Shown in pieces: positions 53,750 to 61,558 of a stretch of DNA of 61,558 nucleotides. Every line of letters starts with the position of its first letter. The first letter of the stretch is position 1. Origin of the DNA: Nitrospirota bacterium (lineage in GTDB: Bacteria > Nitrospirota > Nitrospiria > SBBL01 > JAADHI01); contig JAJDBT010000075.1 in the NCBI GenBank assembly GCA_029261215.1, forward strand, positions 1 to 61,558, given 5' to 3'. The position numbers and the translations under genes were made by a program. The notes under the pieces were generated by a model that saw nothing but the letters and a program-made list of their open reading frames with translations, had not been told where the DNA came from and did not search any database.

Positions 53750-54055
53750 TTAAAGATAGTGCCCTTGATATTGTGAGGGTTCTTTTTCGCTTTCTGTCAT
53801 GATTTTGATCGGGCCGAATTTTTCTTCATAACGACGAATATTTTCCTGCAAGGCGGCGAGAAGTCTTTTGGTCTGTATCGGGTTGGAGAGAATCCGTGCC
53901 CGAACCTTGGCTTTTGGGGCTTGTGGCTGTATAAAAACAAAATCCAGAATAAATTCGGTTTCATTATGGGCCATGAGGGTCAGGTTGCTGTAGATGCCCT
54001 GTGAGGTGGCTTCATCGATTTCTATCTGAATTTGAACGGGTTCCTGTTTTGACAT
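53750..54055 (-). CDS. DUF3467 domain protein
   Basis: The 101-residue protein begins MSKQEPVQIQIEIDEATSQG and continues IYSNLTLMAHNETEFILDFVFI, KAKVRARILSNPIQTKRLLA and NIRRYEEKFGPI, the full DUF3467 pattern. It is small, soluble and of unknown function. The ATG at 54055 has AGGAG upstream; the longer open frame (to 54148) has no such site. Confidence 0.85.
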   Translation of the reverse strand: MSKQEPVQIQIEIDEATSQGIYSNLTLMAHNETEFILDFVFIQPQAPKAKVRARILSNPIQTKRLLAALQENIRRYEEKFGPIKIMTESEKEPSQYQGHYL

Positions 54056-54241
54056 GGATCTCCTTTTTCCGAATAAAAATGCTGTCCGGTGGTTTAAATG
54101 GATGATTTCAAGATCCCCTTTACTACTGAAAAATGAAGCTGAAGTCAAACCCCCTGAGCATGAGCGAATGTTCGTTTTTAGAAATGTAGGCCGAGCGCTT
54201 GACCTATTGTTTTTCTGAAGCTAAAGTAAGCGCTATTATTG

Positions 54242-55492
54242 ATGCCGAATGCCTTGTCCAAAAAATTTGATCTGATTGTTGTCGGTGCCGGCGTCGGGGG
54301 CTTGATTCTCTCGTTGCTTATGGCCCGGAAAGGCTTCCGGGTTGCTGTCCTGGATCAACAGGCACACCCTATGCCTTTGCCGCGTGGGGAGATTCTTCAA
54401 CCCAACGGCTTGAACATTCTTGCTCAACTGGGTTTGCTGGAAGCGCTCTTAAAGTCAGATGTTCATTTCAACAAAAAGGTGCATTTTCATCAGTCGTCCG
54501 GTGCACATCTTTGCACAATAGACTATATGAGACTGCCGTTACCGTACCCATATTCGGTGGTTCTGCTTCCGGCGATACTTCAAGAGATTTTGCTCGACGC
54601 CCTCGCTGCTTCGCCGAGGATAGAAACTTTTTGGGGGACTTCCTTTAAGGGCCTTATAAAAAAGGATAATTGCATTGTCGGGCTTGAAGCCATGCAAGCG
54701 GAATCTCCTGTTACATTTGAGTGTTCTATCGTAGCGGGTGCAGATGGTGCGGGTTCTCGCGTCCGTGCTGCTTTTCAGGTTGCGCATCGGACTCACGCCT
54801 ATGAGGATGGATATATTACGATGGTTGTGGATCGCCCGCCAGGCTTTCAGGAAGATTCGCGGTATTATCTCGGAAAAGGGACGATTTTTGGAGCTTTCCC
54901 GGTTTCAGATACAAAGGTGTACCTTTTTTATATGATTCCGACGCATCAGATCGCAGCAGTCAAAAACCGCGGGATTGATGATCTTAAATTAGCGATATTT
55001 TCGCTAAACCCGGAGATTGAAATCATGTTTGGGGGCCCGCTTCAGGCTGTGTCTGGCTGGGAGCAAACGGCCTATATGCGGTGTTTTCGGGTGAGATGTG
55101 ACCAATGGGCGGTGGATGGGGGCGTATTATTGGGTGACGCCGCACATGCCATGAATCCGCATGTCGCCCAGGGTAGAAATTCCGCGATGGCGGATGCTGT
55201 ATTGCTTGCCGATGTCTTGGAAGACTGTTTTCAGCAAGGTGATTTTTCACAAAACAAGCTGAGACGATATGAACAGGCCCGCCGGGTCGAGATTGAGAAG
55301 CTTCAGTCGCTTGGGGACGAAATGGTCTTTTTTTGGAACAGTACTTCGCCCGTCCTGCTTTGGCTGAGAGACCGCGTTTTTAAAAAGGTCGAGCGGAAAC
55401 CGCATTTACATGATAAATTGTTAAAAACGGTTGCGGGGATTGATGTCAGTCCCTTTAACCTGATAGATCGCTTGAGTGCGGTCTGCCTGTAA
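54242..55492 (+). CDS. FAD-dependent monooxygenase (UbiH/PHBH-like)
   Basis: Class A flavoprotein with the GxGxxG dinucleotide fold (DLIVVGAGVGGLILSLLMAR), the DG motif region (GADGAGSRVRAAF) and the GD motif (GVLLGDAAHAMNPHVAQGRN). Length 416 is typical of aromatic hydroxylases and geranylgeranyl-reductase-like enzymes. The substrate may be a quinone precursor or a lipid but cannot be read from the sequence. The ATG at 54242 is used; an in-frame TTG lies one codon earlier. No ribosome binding site is obvious. Confidence 0.85.
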   Translation: MPNALSKKFDLIVVGAGVGGLILSLLMARKGFRVAVLDQQAHPMPLPRGEILQPNGLNILAQLGLLEALLKSDVHFNKKVHFHQSSGAHLCTIDYMRLPLPYPYSVVLLPAILQEILLDALAASPRIETFWGTSFKGLIKKDNCIVGLEAMQAESPVTFECSIVAGADGAGSRVRAAFQVAHRTHAYEDGYITMVVDRPPGFQEDSRYYLGKGTIFGAFPVSDTKVYLFYMIPTHQIAAVKNRGIDDLKLAIFSLNPEIEIMFGGPLQAVSGWEQTAYMRCFRVRCDQWAVDGGVLLGDAAHAMNPHVAQGRNSAMADAVLLADVLEDCFQQGDFSQNKLRRYEQARRVEIEKLQSLGDEMVFFWNSTSPVLLWLRDRVFKKVERKPHLHDKLLKTVAGIDVSPFNLIDRLSAVCL

Positions 55493-55577
55493 AAAATCTG
55501 ACTGGATGGACTCACCATTTATTGATAAGTTTATCCAATTTACCTATAGTTCTTGAAATGATGTCTTGGAGGCGTTT

Positions 55578-56912
55578 ATGAATATTGCAATCATCGGAAG
55601 TGGATATGTCGGTTTGGTCACGGGTGCCTGTTTTGCTGAATTAGGTGTGAATGTCGTTTGTGTTGATAAAGAAAAAGAAAAGATTGAGAACTTAAAAAAG
55701 GGCGTAATTCCGATCTACGAGCCGGGCTTAGAGGAGCTTGTGAAAAACAATGTTGCTGCCGGGCGGCTTTCTTTTACGACAGACTTAGGCGAGGCGATTC
55801 GGGAATCTCTGGTTATTTTTATTGCGGTGGGTACGCCGCCGCGAGGGGATGGTTTTGCCGACCTTTCTCATGTGGAGAAGGTTGCCGAGACGATTGCGGA
55901 AACGATGAATGGTTACAAGGTGATTGTGACAAAAAGCACTGTTCCGGTGGGAACCGGAGAACGACTTCGGGAAATTATCGGAAGTGGTCTTAAGGAACAT
56001 TTCGATTTTGACATTGTGTCCAATCCAGAGTTTTTGAGGGAAGGATCAGCCATTGAGGATTTCCTTCATCCGAATCGCGTGGTGATCGGAACCAGTGGTC
56101 AGCAGGCGGCTGCGATCATGAAAGATCTCTATCGTCCGCTTTATCTCATCGAAACCCCGATGCTGATTACGGATGTCAAAACGGCAGAAATGGTCAAGTA
56201 CGCTTCAAATGCCTTTTTAGCGACAAAAATATCCTTTATTAATGAAGTCGCGAATCTCTGTGATGCCGTGGGGGCCAATGTTCAGGATGTGGCGAAGGGT
56301 ATGGGGCTGGATCGTCGTATCGGCCCGAAGTTTTTACACCCAGGCCCGGGATATGGGGGATCTTGTTTTCCTAAGGATGTATCGGCCTTGTCCAAGATCG
56401 CAAAAAATAATGGGTATGACTTTAATATCATTGATGCGGTGATGGCTGTGAATCAAAACCAGAGAAAACGAATGGTTGATAAAATTAAACAGGCCGTGGG
56501 GAATTTGAAAGGAAAACGTCTGGCTGTGATTGGTCTCTCATTTAAACCCAATACGGATGATATGCGTGATGCACCCTCAATAGAGATTATTCAAGCGCTT
56601 CAAAAAATGGGGGCCCAGATTGTGGCGTGTGACCCCGCCGCGATTCATGAAGCAAAGAAGGTCTTGTCCGGGGTGACTTTTGTGGAGGATCCGTATGAAG
56701 CGATTGAGGGCTCGGATGCGATGATTTTGATGACGGAGTGGAACCCGTATCGAAATCTTGACCTTCAACGTATAAAAAAGGGGCTTAACGCTCCGATTAT
56801 GATTGATCTTCGAAATATCTATCACCCGCAGCAGATGATCGATTTGGGGTTTCAGTATGTGAGTGTGGGGCGTCCTGTTTCACATCCCTCTTTGAACGAG
56901 TCTAAAAAATGA
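55578..56912 (+). CDS. ugd: UDP-glucose 6-dehydrogenase
   Basis: Oxidises UDP-glucose to UDP-glucuronate with NAD, providing acidic sugar for polysaccharide. The N-terminal IIGSGYVGLVTGACFAELG binds NAD; GGSCFPKD contains catalytic Cys263; GLSFKPNTDDMRDAPS is the C-terminal domain signature. GGAGG (55568-55572) precedes the ATG at 55578; the in-frame TTG at 55566 is rejected. The stop overlaps the start of the TPR lipoprotein gene (ATGA), making ugd the first recognisable gene of the exopolysaccharide locus. Confidence 0.96.
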   Translation: MNIAIIGSGYVGLVTGACFAELGVNVVCVDKEKEKIENLKKGVIPIYEPGLEELVKNNVAAGRLSFTTDLGEAIRESLVIFIAVGTPPRGDGFADLSHVEKVAETIAETMNGYKVIVTKSTVPVGTGERLREIIGSGLKEHFDFDIVSNPEFLREGSAIEDFLHPNRVVIGTSGQQAAAIMKDLYRPLYLIETPMLITDVKTAEMVKYASNAFLATKISFINEVANLCDAVGANVQDVAKGMGLDRRIGPKFLHPGPGYGGSCFPKDVSALSKIAKNNGYDFNIIDAVMAVNQNQRKRMVDKIKQAVGNLKGKRLAVIGLSFKPNTDDMRDAPSIEIIQALQKMGAQIVACDPAAIHEAKKVLSGVTFVEDPYEAIEGSDAMILMTEWNPYRNLDLQRIKKGLNAPIMIDLRNIYHPQQMIDLGFQYVSVGRPVSHPSLNESKK

Positions 56913-59206
56913 AGATTCTCAGGCGATTCTCCCCATTACTGCTTCCTCTTGTGCTCGTATTTGTTGCGAGCCTTTTTCTGCAATCCTGTACGTCCAAGGA
57001 GGATAAGATCAAGGGGCATTATGAGCGTGGCCTTCAGTATTCAAAAGAAGAGAAGTTGGATGAGGCTTCTATTGAGTTTCGAAACGCCATTCAGCTTTCC
57101 CCGGATTATGCGGACGCAAAATACGAGCTTGCAAAAATTTATATGGAAAAAGGGGAAACCGCCAACCTGAGGAATGCCTTCAAATTGTTAAATGAGGTAG
57201 TTGCAGTCAAGCCGGACCTTATTGATGCACAGGTGTGGCTGGGGCTTTTTTACTTTATGTCCAATGACTATAAACATGCAAAAGAAAAGTCGGATCTTGT
57301 CCTTTCCAAAGAACCCAATAACAAAGATGCGCTGCTGATTCGTACCCGAATTGATGTCAGGGAAGCGCAGTATGATTCGGCAGTGAAGGGTTTTGAAAAA
57401 CTGTTGTCCCTTGATCCCGATGTGCTTGCATTTTACTACGAATTTGCAGATCTCCATGTCGTGAGAAAAGATTTTGTGGCTGCGGAATCGCTTCTCAAAA
57501 AAGCATTGGACAAAGAACCGGATAATGCAGTGACCTATTCAGGGCTTGGCCGGTTTTATCATATGAGGGGAGATCTTCAAAAAGCGGAGGATTTTTACCA
57601 AAAAGCCATTTCACTGGCCCCGGATAATGCAAGCCTGTATTTGCCCTTGGCAAACTTTTATCAGAATGAAAAACGTGTTGATGATGCAGAACGTATTCTG
57701 GTCGAAGCCACAAAGGTTGATGGGAAAGATCCCAAACCCTACATGGTCTTGGGCGAATTTTATGCAATTCAAAAACGTCTGGGCCAGGCTGAAACGGCCC
57801 TTTTAAAAGCCAAGGCGCTTGAGGCAGATGGAAATGAAAGCCAGAAACGACTTGTGCAGTTGTATCTGATGCAGGGGAAAAAGGAAGAATTAAGCGCTTC
57901 GATTGAGGGGATTCTCGAAAAATCGCCAAAAGATCCTGACGGCTTGTATTTCAAGGGGCGTCTTTTGCTTTCGAGGGGTGATGTGTCTCCCGCCGGAGAT
58001 CTTTTCCGTGAAGTTATACAAATCAATCCGGACTATCCAACGATCCATTTTTACCTGGCCCAAATTCATGTACTTCAAAACGAGATTCAGCAAGCGAGAA
58101 CCGAACTGATTGAAGCGGTAAAGCGTGAACCGAATCATGTGCCTGCCCGCTTGTCTCTTGCGGAAATCTACCTGCGCTCCCGTTCATTTGAGTTGGTGAT
58201 GGAGGAAGTTAATCCCGTACTTAAAGTCGATCCGGAAAATATGAAAGCTCATATTCTAAAGGGGGACGCTGCAATGGGCCTGGGTCAAGGAGAGCAAGGC
58301 GAAACCCATTATCTGAATGCAATCAGGTCTCATCCGGAAGATCCCACGGGTCATTTTCGGATGGGTCTTTTGCGACTATCGCAGAATAGAAGTGCGGACG
58401 CGATGGCTTTTTTTGAAAAAACACTTTCTTTAAACCCCAATTTACTTGATCCGCTTTCCAGAATTATTGGGATCAAATTAAGGGATAAAGATCTTAAAGG
58501 CGCAATTCTCAGGGTAAGTCAGCAGATCAAGCGTGTGCCAGAAAATGGTCTTTTTTATCGATTGAGAGGCAGACTTTATTCGGGAAATAACGCCGATGAT
58601 CTTGCCGTGATTGATTATAAAAAGGCGATTACCTTGAATCCGGATGATCTTGCGGCGTATCTGGATCTTGGCAACCTCTACGGTCGTCAAAAAAAGTATA
58701 CACAAGCCATCAAGGAGCTAGACGATGGGATTCAGAAAAATCCGAACCTTCCGCAACCGTATATGCTAAAGGGGGTTATTTACGAAGCGCAGGCGCAGTA
58801 TGAAAAAGCGCAGGCACAGTATGAAAAGGTGCTGGAACTTAACCCTAAATTTGCACCTGCGGCAAATAACTTGGCGTGGATTTATGCAGAACGAGGCGGA
58901 AACATTGATCAAGCGCTTTCTCTGGCCCGAATCGCTAAGGAACAATTTCCTGACGATCCGAGTATATCGGATACGCTCGGATGGATTTATTATAAAAAGA
59001 ATGCCTTTTTGAAGGCGATTTCTCTTTTGGAGGAAAGTGCCGAAAAATTGCCGAAAAACGCCGTGATTCATTATCACCTGGGAATGGCGTATGCCAAAGA
59101 GGGAAAGACAGAACAGGCCCGGGTCGCATTGACTGACGCGTTGAAACTGGACCCGAAGTTTCCCGGCGCTGAGGAAGCGGAAGCGACACTCAAATCCTTA
59201 TCCTAA
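56909..59206 (+). CDS. PrsT-like TPR repeat lipoprotein of an exopolysaccharide locus
   Basis: A signal peptide with lipobox FLQSC (lipidated Cys about residue 27) is followed by about 18-20 TPR-like repeats through the whole 765-residue chain, for example FYHMRGDLQKAEDFYQKAIS, YLPLANFYQNEKRVDDAERI and IYYKKNAFLKAISLLEESAE. Architecture and neighbours (ugd, LuxR regulator, polysaccharide export protein) resemble the PrsT lipoprotein of PEP-CTERM/exosortase-linked exopolysaccharide clusters. No exosortase gene is inside the window; it may lie to the right. Confidence 0.82.
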   Translation: MKILRRFSPLLLPLVLVFVASLFLQSCTSKEDKIKGHYERGLQYSKEEKLDEASIEFRNAIQLSPDYADAKYELAKIYMEKGETANLRNAFKLLNEVVAVKPDLIDAQVWLGLFYFMSNDYKHAKEKSDLVLSKEPNNKDALLIRTRIDVREAQYDSAVKGFEKLLSLDPDVLAFYYEFADLHVVRKDFVAAESLLKKALDKEPDNAVTYSGLGRFYHMRGDLQKAEDFYQKAISLAPDNASLYLPLANFYQNEKRVDDAERILVEATKVDGKDPKPYMVLGEFYAIQKRLGQAETALLKAKALEADGNESQKRLVQLYLMQGKKEELSASIEGILEKSPKDPDGLYFKGRLLLSRGDVSPAGDLFREVIQINPDYPTIHFYLAQIHVLQNEIQQARTELIEAVKREPNHVPARLSLAEIYLRSRSFELVMEEVNPVLKVDPENMKAHILKGDAAMGLGQGEQGETHYLNAIRSHPEDPTGHFRMGLLRLSQNRSADAMAFFEKTLSLNPNLLDPLSRIIGIKLRDKDLKGAILRVSQQIKRVPENGLFYRLRGRLYSGNNADDLAVIDYKKAITLNPDDLAAYLDLGNLYGRQKKYTQAIKELDDGIQKNPNLPQPYMLKGVIYEAQAQYEKAQAQYEKVLELNPKFAPAANNLAWIYAERGGNIDQALSLARIAKEQFPDDPSISDTLGWIYYKKNAFLKAISLLEESAEKLPKNAVIHYHLGMAYAKEGKTEQARVALTDALKLDPKFPGAEEAEATLKSLS

Positions 59207-59243
59207 TTTATCTTAAATCACCAAAGTTGTATAAGTCGAACGC

Positions 59244-60506
59244 GTGAAGAATCTATCTCAGTTGCGAAAAGAAAAGTTGATTCAGAAAATCCTGGGAATT
59301 GATTCGTTCAGTAAAGGGCTGAGTGAGTTTGTCGGCGGAATTTTTTCTGTTCTTCAGGAAGAGGTCGCTTTTCATGTGGGATGGTTTTTTTTAGTTGATT
59401 CAGCCACTCTGAAGCGAGTGGAAAATAGTCTCCAGTTTTGGGCCGATTCTTCTTCTGAGACGGAAACAGGTCCACTTTTTCTGGATGACGGCTTATTCCC
59501 GAGTGTCCATGATTTTGATCAACAAGGGATTGTGTTACTTCGAGGGGAAGAGTGGTGGAGCAATGCTCAGTTTAGCCATCATGCGTTATATCAAAAAACC
59601 CTGAAACCGGAAAAACTCTTTTTTTCTTTAATTGCACTTGTATTCGATGCCGAAAAAAAATGCCTTGGGTACTTTGTTCTCTGGAAAAAAAGAAGTAAAC
59701 GGCGATTTTCTGATAAAGAGATGATCTTGATTTCTGGGGTGCTTCCTGCAATAGGTCTTGCATTAAAGGACCATCTTTCTAAAAAAGTGACTCAAGCGGG
59801 AGGGCTGTCTAGCGGGATGGAGCCACGATTACTGGGTCCGCTTGAAAAGGTTTCAGGCATCGGAGAAGAAGAACTCTATTCTTTGATCAGGCGGCGTGCC
59901 CAGCCAGGTATCCTTATTTTGGATCATGTCGGTAATGTACTGTACTTGAATCATGATGGGAAGGTTTTTTTGAAAGGTTTAACAGCAAAGTCACGCTCAT
60001 TCGGCTTGAGTGGAGATGGCAAAGGGAGCAGAGATAATGATCACGATGAACATAAAAAGGCTAAGGGTGTCGTGTTGCCTGAAATTGTGAGTCAACTCTA
60101 TACGCATTTTTCCAAGATGATTCGACTTCGAGGAGAAGAGTCAGGGACCGCAATGCCAACTGTGAACCGAATTTGTATTCATGATGGGATGGTGTATCTC
60201 CTTAGGGCACTCTTGTTACAACAACCGCAAAATGCCCAGGAGCAGTCCCATTTTATGATTTTGATTGAGAAGGTCTCGCAAGGGGTACGTATGGATCAGA
60301 TTGACTGGAGTATCAAATTGACCCCGAGGGAAAGTGAAGTGGTTCAATTGTTGCTCGAAGGAAAAACAAACAAGGAAGTCGCTGTTTGTATCGATATTGG
60401 TGAGTATACGGTCAAGGACCACATAAAACGAATTATGAAGAAGCTTGAAGTCTCGACTCGGGCAGGCATTGTTGCAAAAGTGTTACAACATCATTTTCCA
60501 TCCTAA
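59244..60506 (+). CDS. GAF-like sensor with LuxR-type HTH regulator
   Basis: A 420-residue cytoplasmic regulator with a GAF-like N-terminal half (about 10-180), a PAS-like middle (LYSLIRRRAQPGILILDHVG) and a C-terminal LuxR/GerE helix-turn-helix (about 355-415; LTPRESEVVQLLLEGKTNKE, TVKDHIKRIMKKLEV). There is no receiver Asp pattern. Start is GTG. Position between the TPR lipoprotein and the export gene suggests it controls the exopolysaccharide operon. Confidence 0.85.
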   Translation: MKNLSQLRKEKLIQKILGIDSFSKGLSEFVGGIFSVLQEEVAFHVGWFFLVDSATLKRVENSLQFWADSSSETETGPLFLDDGLFPSVHDFDQQGIVLLRGEEWWSNAQFSHHALYQKTLKPEKLFFSLIALVFDAEKKCLGYFVLWKKRSKRRFSDKEMILISGVLPAIGLALKDHLSKKVTQAGGLSSGMEPRLLGPLEKVSGIGEEELYSLIRRRAQPGILILDHVGNVLYLNHDGKVFLKGLTAKSRSFGLSGDGKGSRDNDHDEHKKAKGVVLPEIVSQLYTHFSKMIRLRGEESGTAMPTVNRICIHDGMVYLLRALLLQQPQNAQEQSHFMILIEKVSQGVRMDQIDWSIKLTPRESEVVQLLLEGKTNKEVAVCIDIGEYTVKDHIKRIMKKLEVSTRAGIVAKVLQHHFPS

Positions 60507-60637
60507 AATTCAGAAGTTTATCTTTCATGTTAAGTAAATGTTAAGTGATTGTTAATTCGGATGTTTTGCCTACCCCCCTCTTTCGAGGGGCTTGACGTTC
60601 TCGTCCTCTTCCCCTAAAGTAAGAGTCAGAATTTTTC

Positions 60638-60679
60638 AAAGAATCATTATTTTATATGACTCGAAAATAATGATTCTTT
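60638..60679. promoter_or_regulatory. Perfect 16-bp AT-rich inverted repeat upstream of the export gene
   Basis: AAAGAATCATTATTTT (60638-60653) and AAAATAATGATTCTTT (60664-60679) are perfect mirror arms with a 10-bp centre. It lies 65 bp before the polysaccharide export start and directly after the LuxR gene. It could be an operator for that regulator or an RNA hairpin ending the preceding transcript (T4 follows). Confidence 0.5.
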
Positions 60680-60744
60680 TCGCAAGAGAAAAGGCGGTTT
60701 ATAAACATAACTTTTTTAGAAGCAATGGTGGTTTTTTGGGAGGC

Positions 60745-61419
60745 ATGATGAAGACAGGGCGGTTTATTCTCTTAATTTTTTTAGCAGGGTCTTTCTTGTT
60801 GAGCGCTTGTGGAGTGGTTCGCGTTTTGCCCAATACACAGAGTGGACGTACTTTGGGTCAATCCGAAAAATCAAGCGAGAATATGGTGGCTTCCATATCC
60901 CCTTCCCTCCCCTCGGACTCACTTGATATTGATCCATCGGACTATGTCCTCGGGGCGGAAGATCTGATTGAGGTCTCGGTGTGGAAGAATCCTGATCTGT
61001 CCAGCACTGTGTTTGTTCGTCCCGACGGTAAAATTTCATTGCCTCTCATTGGCGATTTACAGGCGGCCGGACTCACAACGATTGAGCTGAGAGACTCCAT
61101 TAAGGTTCTTTTAAGGAGATATAAAAAGACCCCTGAAGTTTCAGTGATTGTTCGGGAGATCAATAGTTTCTCGATTTTCTTTGTGGGAGAAGTGGTTAAG
61201 CCTGGAAAGATTTTACTAAAGAGTGAGACCAGTTTTCTTCAGGCGATGACTCTGGTGGGCGGATTTACAGAATTTGCCAGTGTTAAGAAAATTGTTTTAT
61301 TAAGAAGAGAAAACGGCCAGGAGCAGCGGATCAGGATTAACTACAAAGATATCGTCAGTGGTGACAATCCGGATGGTAATATTATGCTAAAACGAGGCGA
61401 TACGATACTGGTTCCCTAA
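60745..61419 (+). CDS. Polysaccharide export lipoprotein (Wza/GumB-like)
   Basis: Outer-membrane channel component for exopolysaccharide. Signal peptide with lipobox LLSAC (Cys about residue 20), then the Poly_export domain (about 70-150; YVLGAEDLIEVSVWKNPDLS, VRPDGKISLPLIGDLQAAGL) and an SLBB domain (FFVGEVVKPGKILLKSETSF, LVGGFTEFA). The ATG at 60745 (or 60748) follows GGGAGG; the open frame upstream to 60592 is rejected because it places the lipobox too far in. About 224 residues matches the short exosortase-cluster type. Confidence 0.88.
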   Translation: MMKTGRFILLIFLAGSFLLSACGVVRVLPNTQSGRTLGQSEKSSENMVASISPSLPSDSLDIDPSDYVLGAEDLIEVSVWKNPDLSSTVFVRPDGKISLPLIGDLQAAGLTTIELRDSIKVLLRRYKKTPEVSVIVREINSFSIFFVGEVVKPGKILLKSETSFLQAMTLVGGFTEFASVKKIVLLRRENGQEQRIRINYKDIVSGDNPDGNIMLKRGDTILVP

Positions 61420-61558
61420 ACTAGTGTAGTGTCCTAAACTGATAGACTATTATGGTGGTTGATGTTATTATACCGAACAACTATTATAAATGAGAGAGTC
61501 GGGATGAAAGTCGCAGCCAAGATTTCATTGTCATTGGAAGAGCAACAACAGTTAAAGA
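61420..61558 (+). mobile_element. Right-edge insertion sequence (IS630-like), truncated by window
   Basis: Directly after the export gene, sequence including TAGTGTAGTGTCCTAAACTG (about 61424-61443) precedes a transposase-like start and probably holds the element's left terminal repeat. IS630 elements duplicate TA at insertion, consistent with the TA at the boundary. If real, it separates the export gene from the rest of the polysaccharide locus. Confidence 0.4.
61504..61558 (+). CDS. Transposase N-terminus (partial, IS630-like)
   Basis: Eighteen codons are visible: MKVAAKISLSLEEQQQLK. This resembles the opening of IS630-type transposases (...KI.LS.EE...L...). A GAGAG ribosome binding site lies about 8 nt upstream. 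The remainder is outside the window. Confidence 0.4.
   Translation, partial: MKVAAKISLSLEEQQQLK

Noticed and set aside
1-61558. CRISPR arrays, tRNA and rRNA genes, prophage
   Set aside because: No regularly spaced direct repeats, no cloverleaf or rRNA segments, and no phage structural or integrase genes were seen.

Overview
The window reads as a chromosomal segment of a free-living, motile, respiring Gram-negative bacterium. It encodes outer-membrane proteins, lipoproteins, a TonB-dependent receptor, periplasmic cytochrome c maturation and two methyl-accepting chemoreceptors. A System I Ccm operon, c-di-GMP signalling, a PrsT-like exopolysaccharide locus and proteins rich in the PCP_red domain (Pfam PF08369) would fit Nitrospirota or a neighbouring deep-branching phylum. 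That placement is an inference from gene content. Transposase genes are cut by both window edges (ISNCY-like on the left, IS630-like on the right).

Layout. (1) 175-8908: cytochrome c maturation operon ccmA-B-C, a CcmE-like/CcmD-like hybrid, ccmE-F-G-H-I, a TlpA thioredoxin and ccdA. (2) 8945-13125: an HtrA-type protease whose nucleophile is Thr, a 57-residue membrane protein, a decayed di-haem cytochrome c peroxidase gene, and protoporphyrinogen oxidase. (3) 13260-19077: a small ORF, a binding-protein remnant, a chemoreceptor, kbl with a structured leader, and a GGDEF-EAL protein. (4) 19229-29172: Lhr helicase, a PhnD-like binding protein paired with a HAMP-PAS-GGDEF-EAL protein, and a second chemoreceptor that appears to use an ATT start. 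(5) 29622-35067: two DUF2892 proteins and an RND exporter split at an A10 tract, with a LolA-like protein and a DUF1302-like barrel. (6) 35267-38187: cold-shock protein, ComM/YifB, a lipoprotein and PilZ. (7) 38503-44680: a leftward operon with ten PCP_red domains in three consecutive proteins: UspA2-PCP5 with three zinc/iron knuckles, a radical SAM/SPASM-PCP protein, and PCP4. A CopD-like membrane protein and an exported protein follow. The operon starts at a good sigma70-type promoter overlapped by a palindrome. (8) 44938-50608: BtuB-like receptor, hemE, rhodanese, DsrE/SaoD-like protein, UMF1-type transporter. (9) 50897-53433: a fibronectin-III repeat surface protein with a Gly/Cys-rich C-terminal anchor, preceded by a c-di-GMP-I (GEMM) riboswitch and a -24/-12 sigma54 promoter. 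(10) 53750-61419: DUF3467 protein, FAD monooxygenase, UDP-glucose dehydrogenase, PrsT-like TPR lipoprotein, LuxR-type regulator and polysaccharide export lipoprotein.

Two themes connect the genes. The first is haem and cytochromes: Ccm, CcdA/TlpA, HemE, protoporphyrinogen oxidase, and a radical SAM protein of the NirJ/Ahb haem-modifying type embedded in the PCP_red operon. The second is c-di-GMP and the cell surface: two GGDEF-EAL proteins, PilZ, a c-di-GMP riboswitch on a surface protein gene, and an exopolysaccharide locus. The PCP_red operon is the strongest candidate for an undescribed system. The sigma54 promoter with riboswitch is the best-supported regulatory finding.
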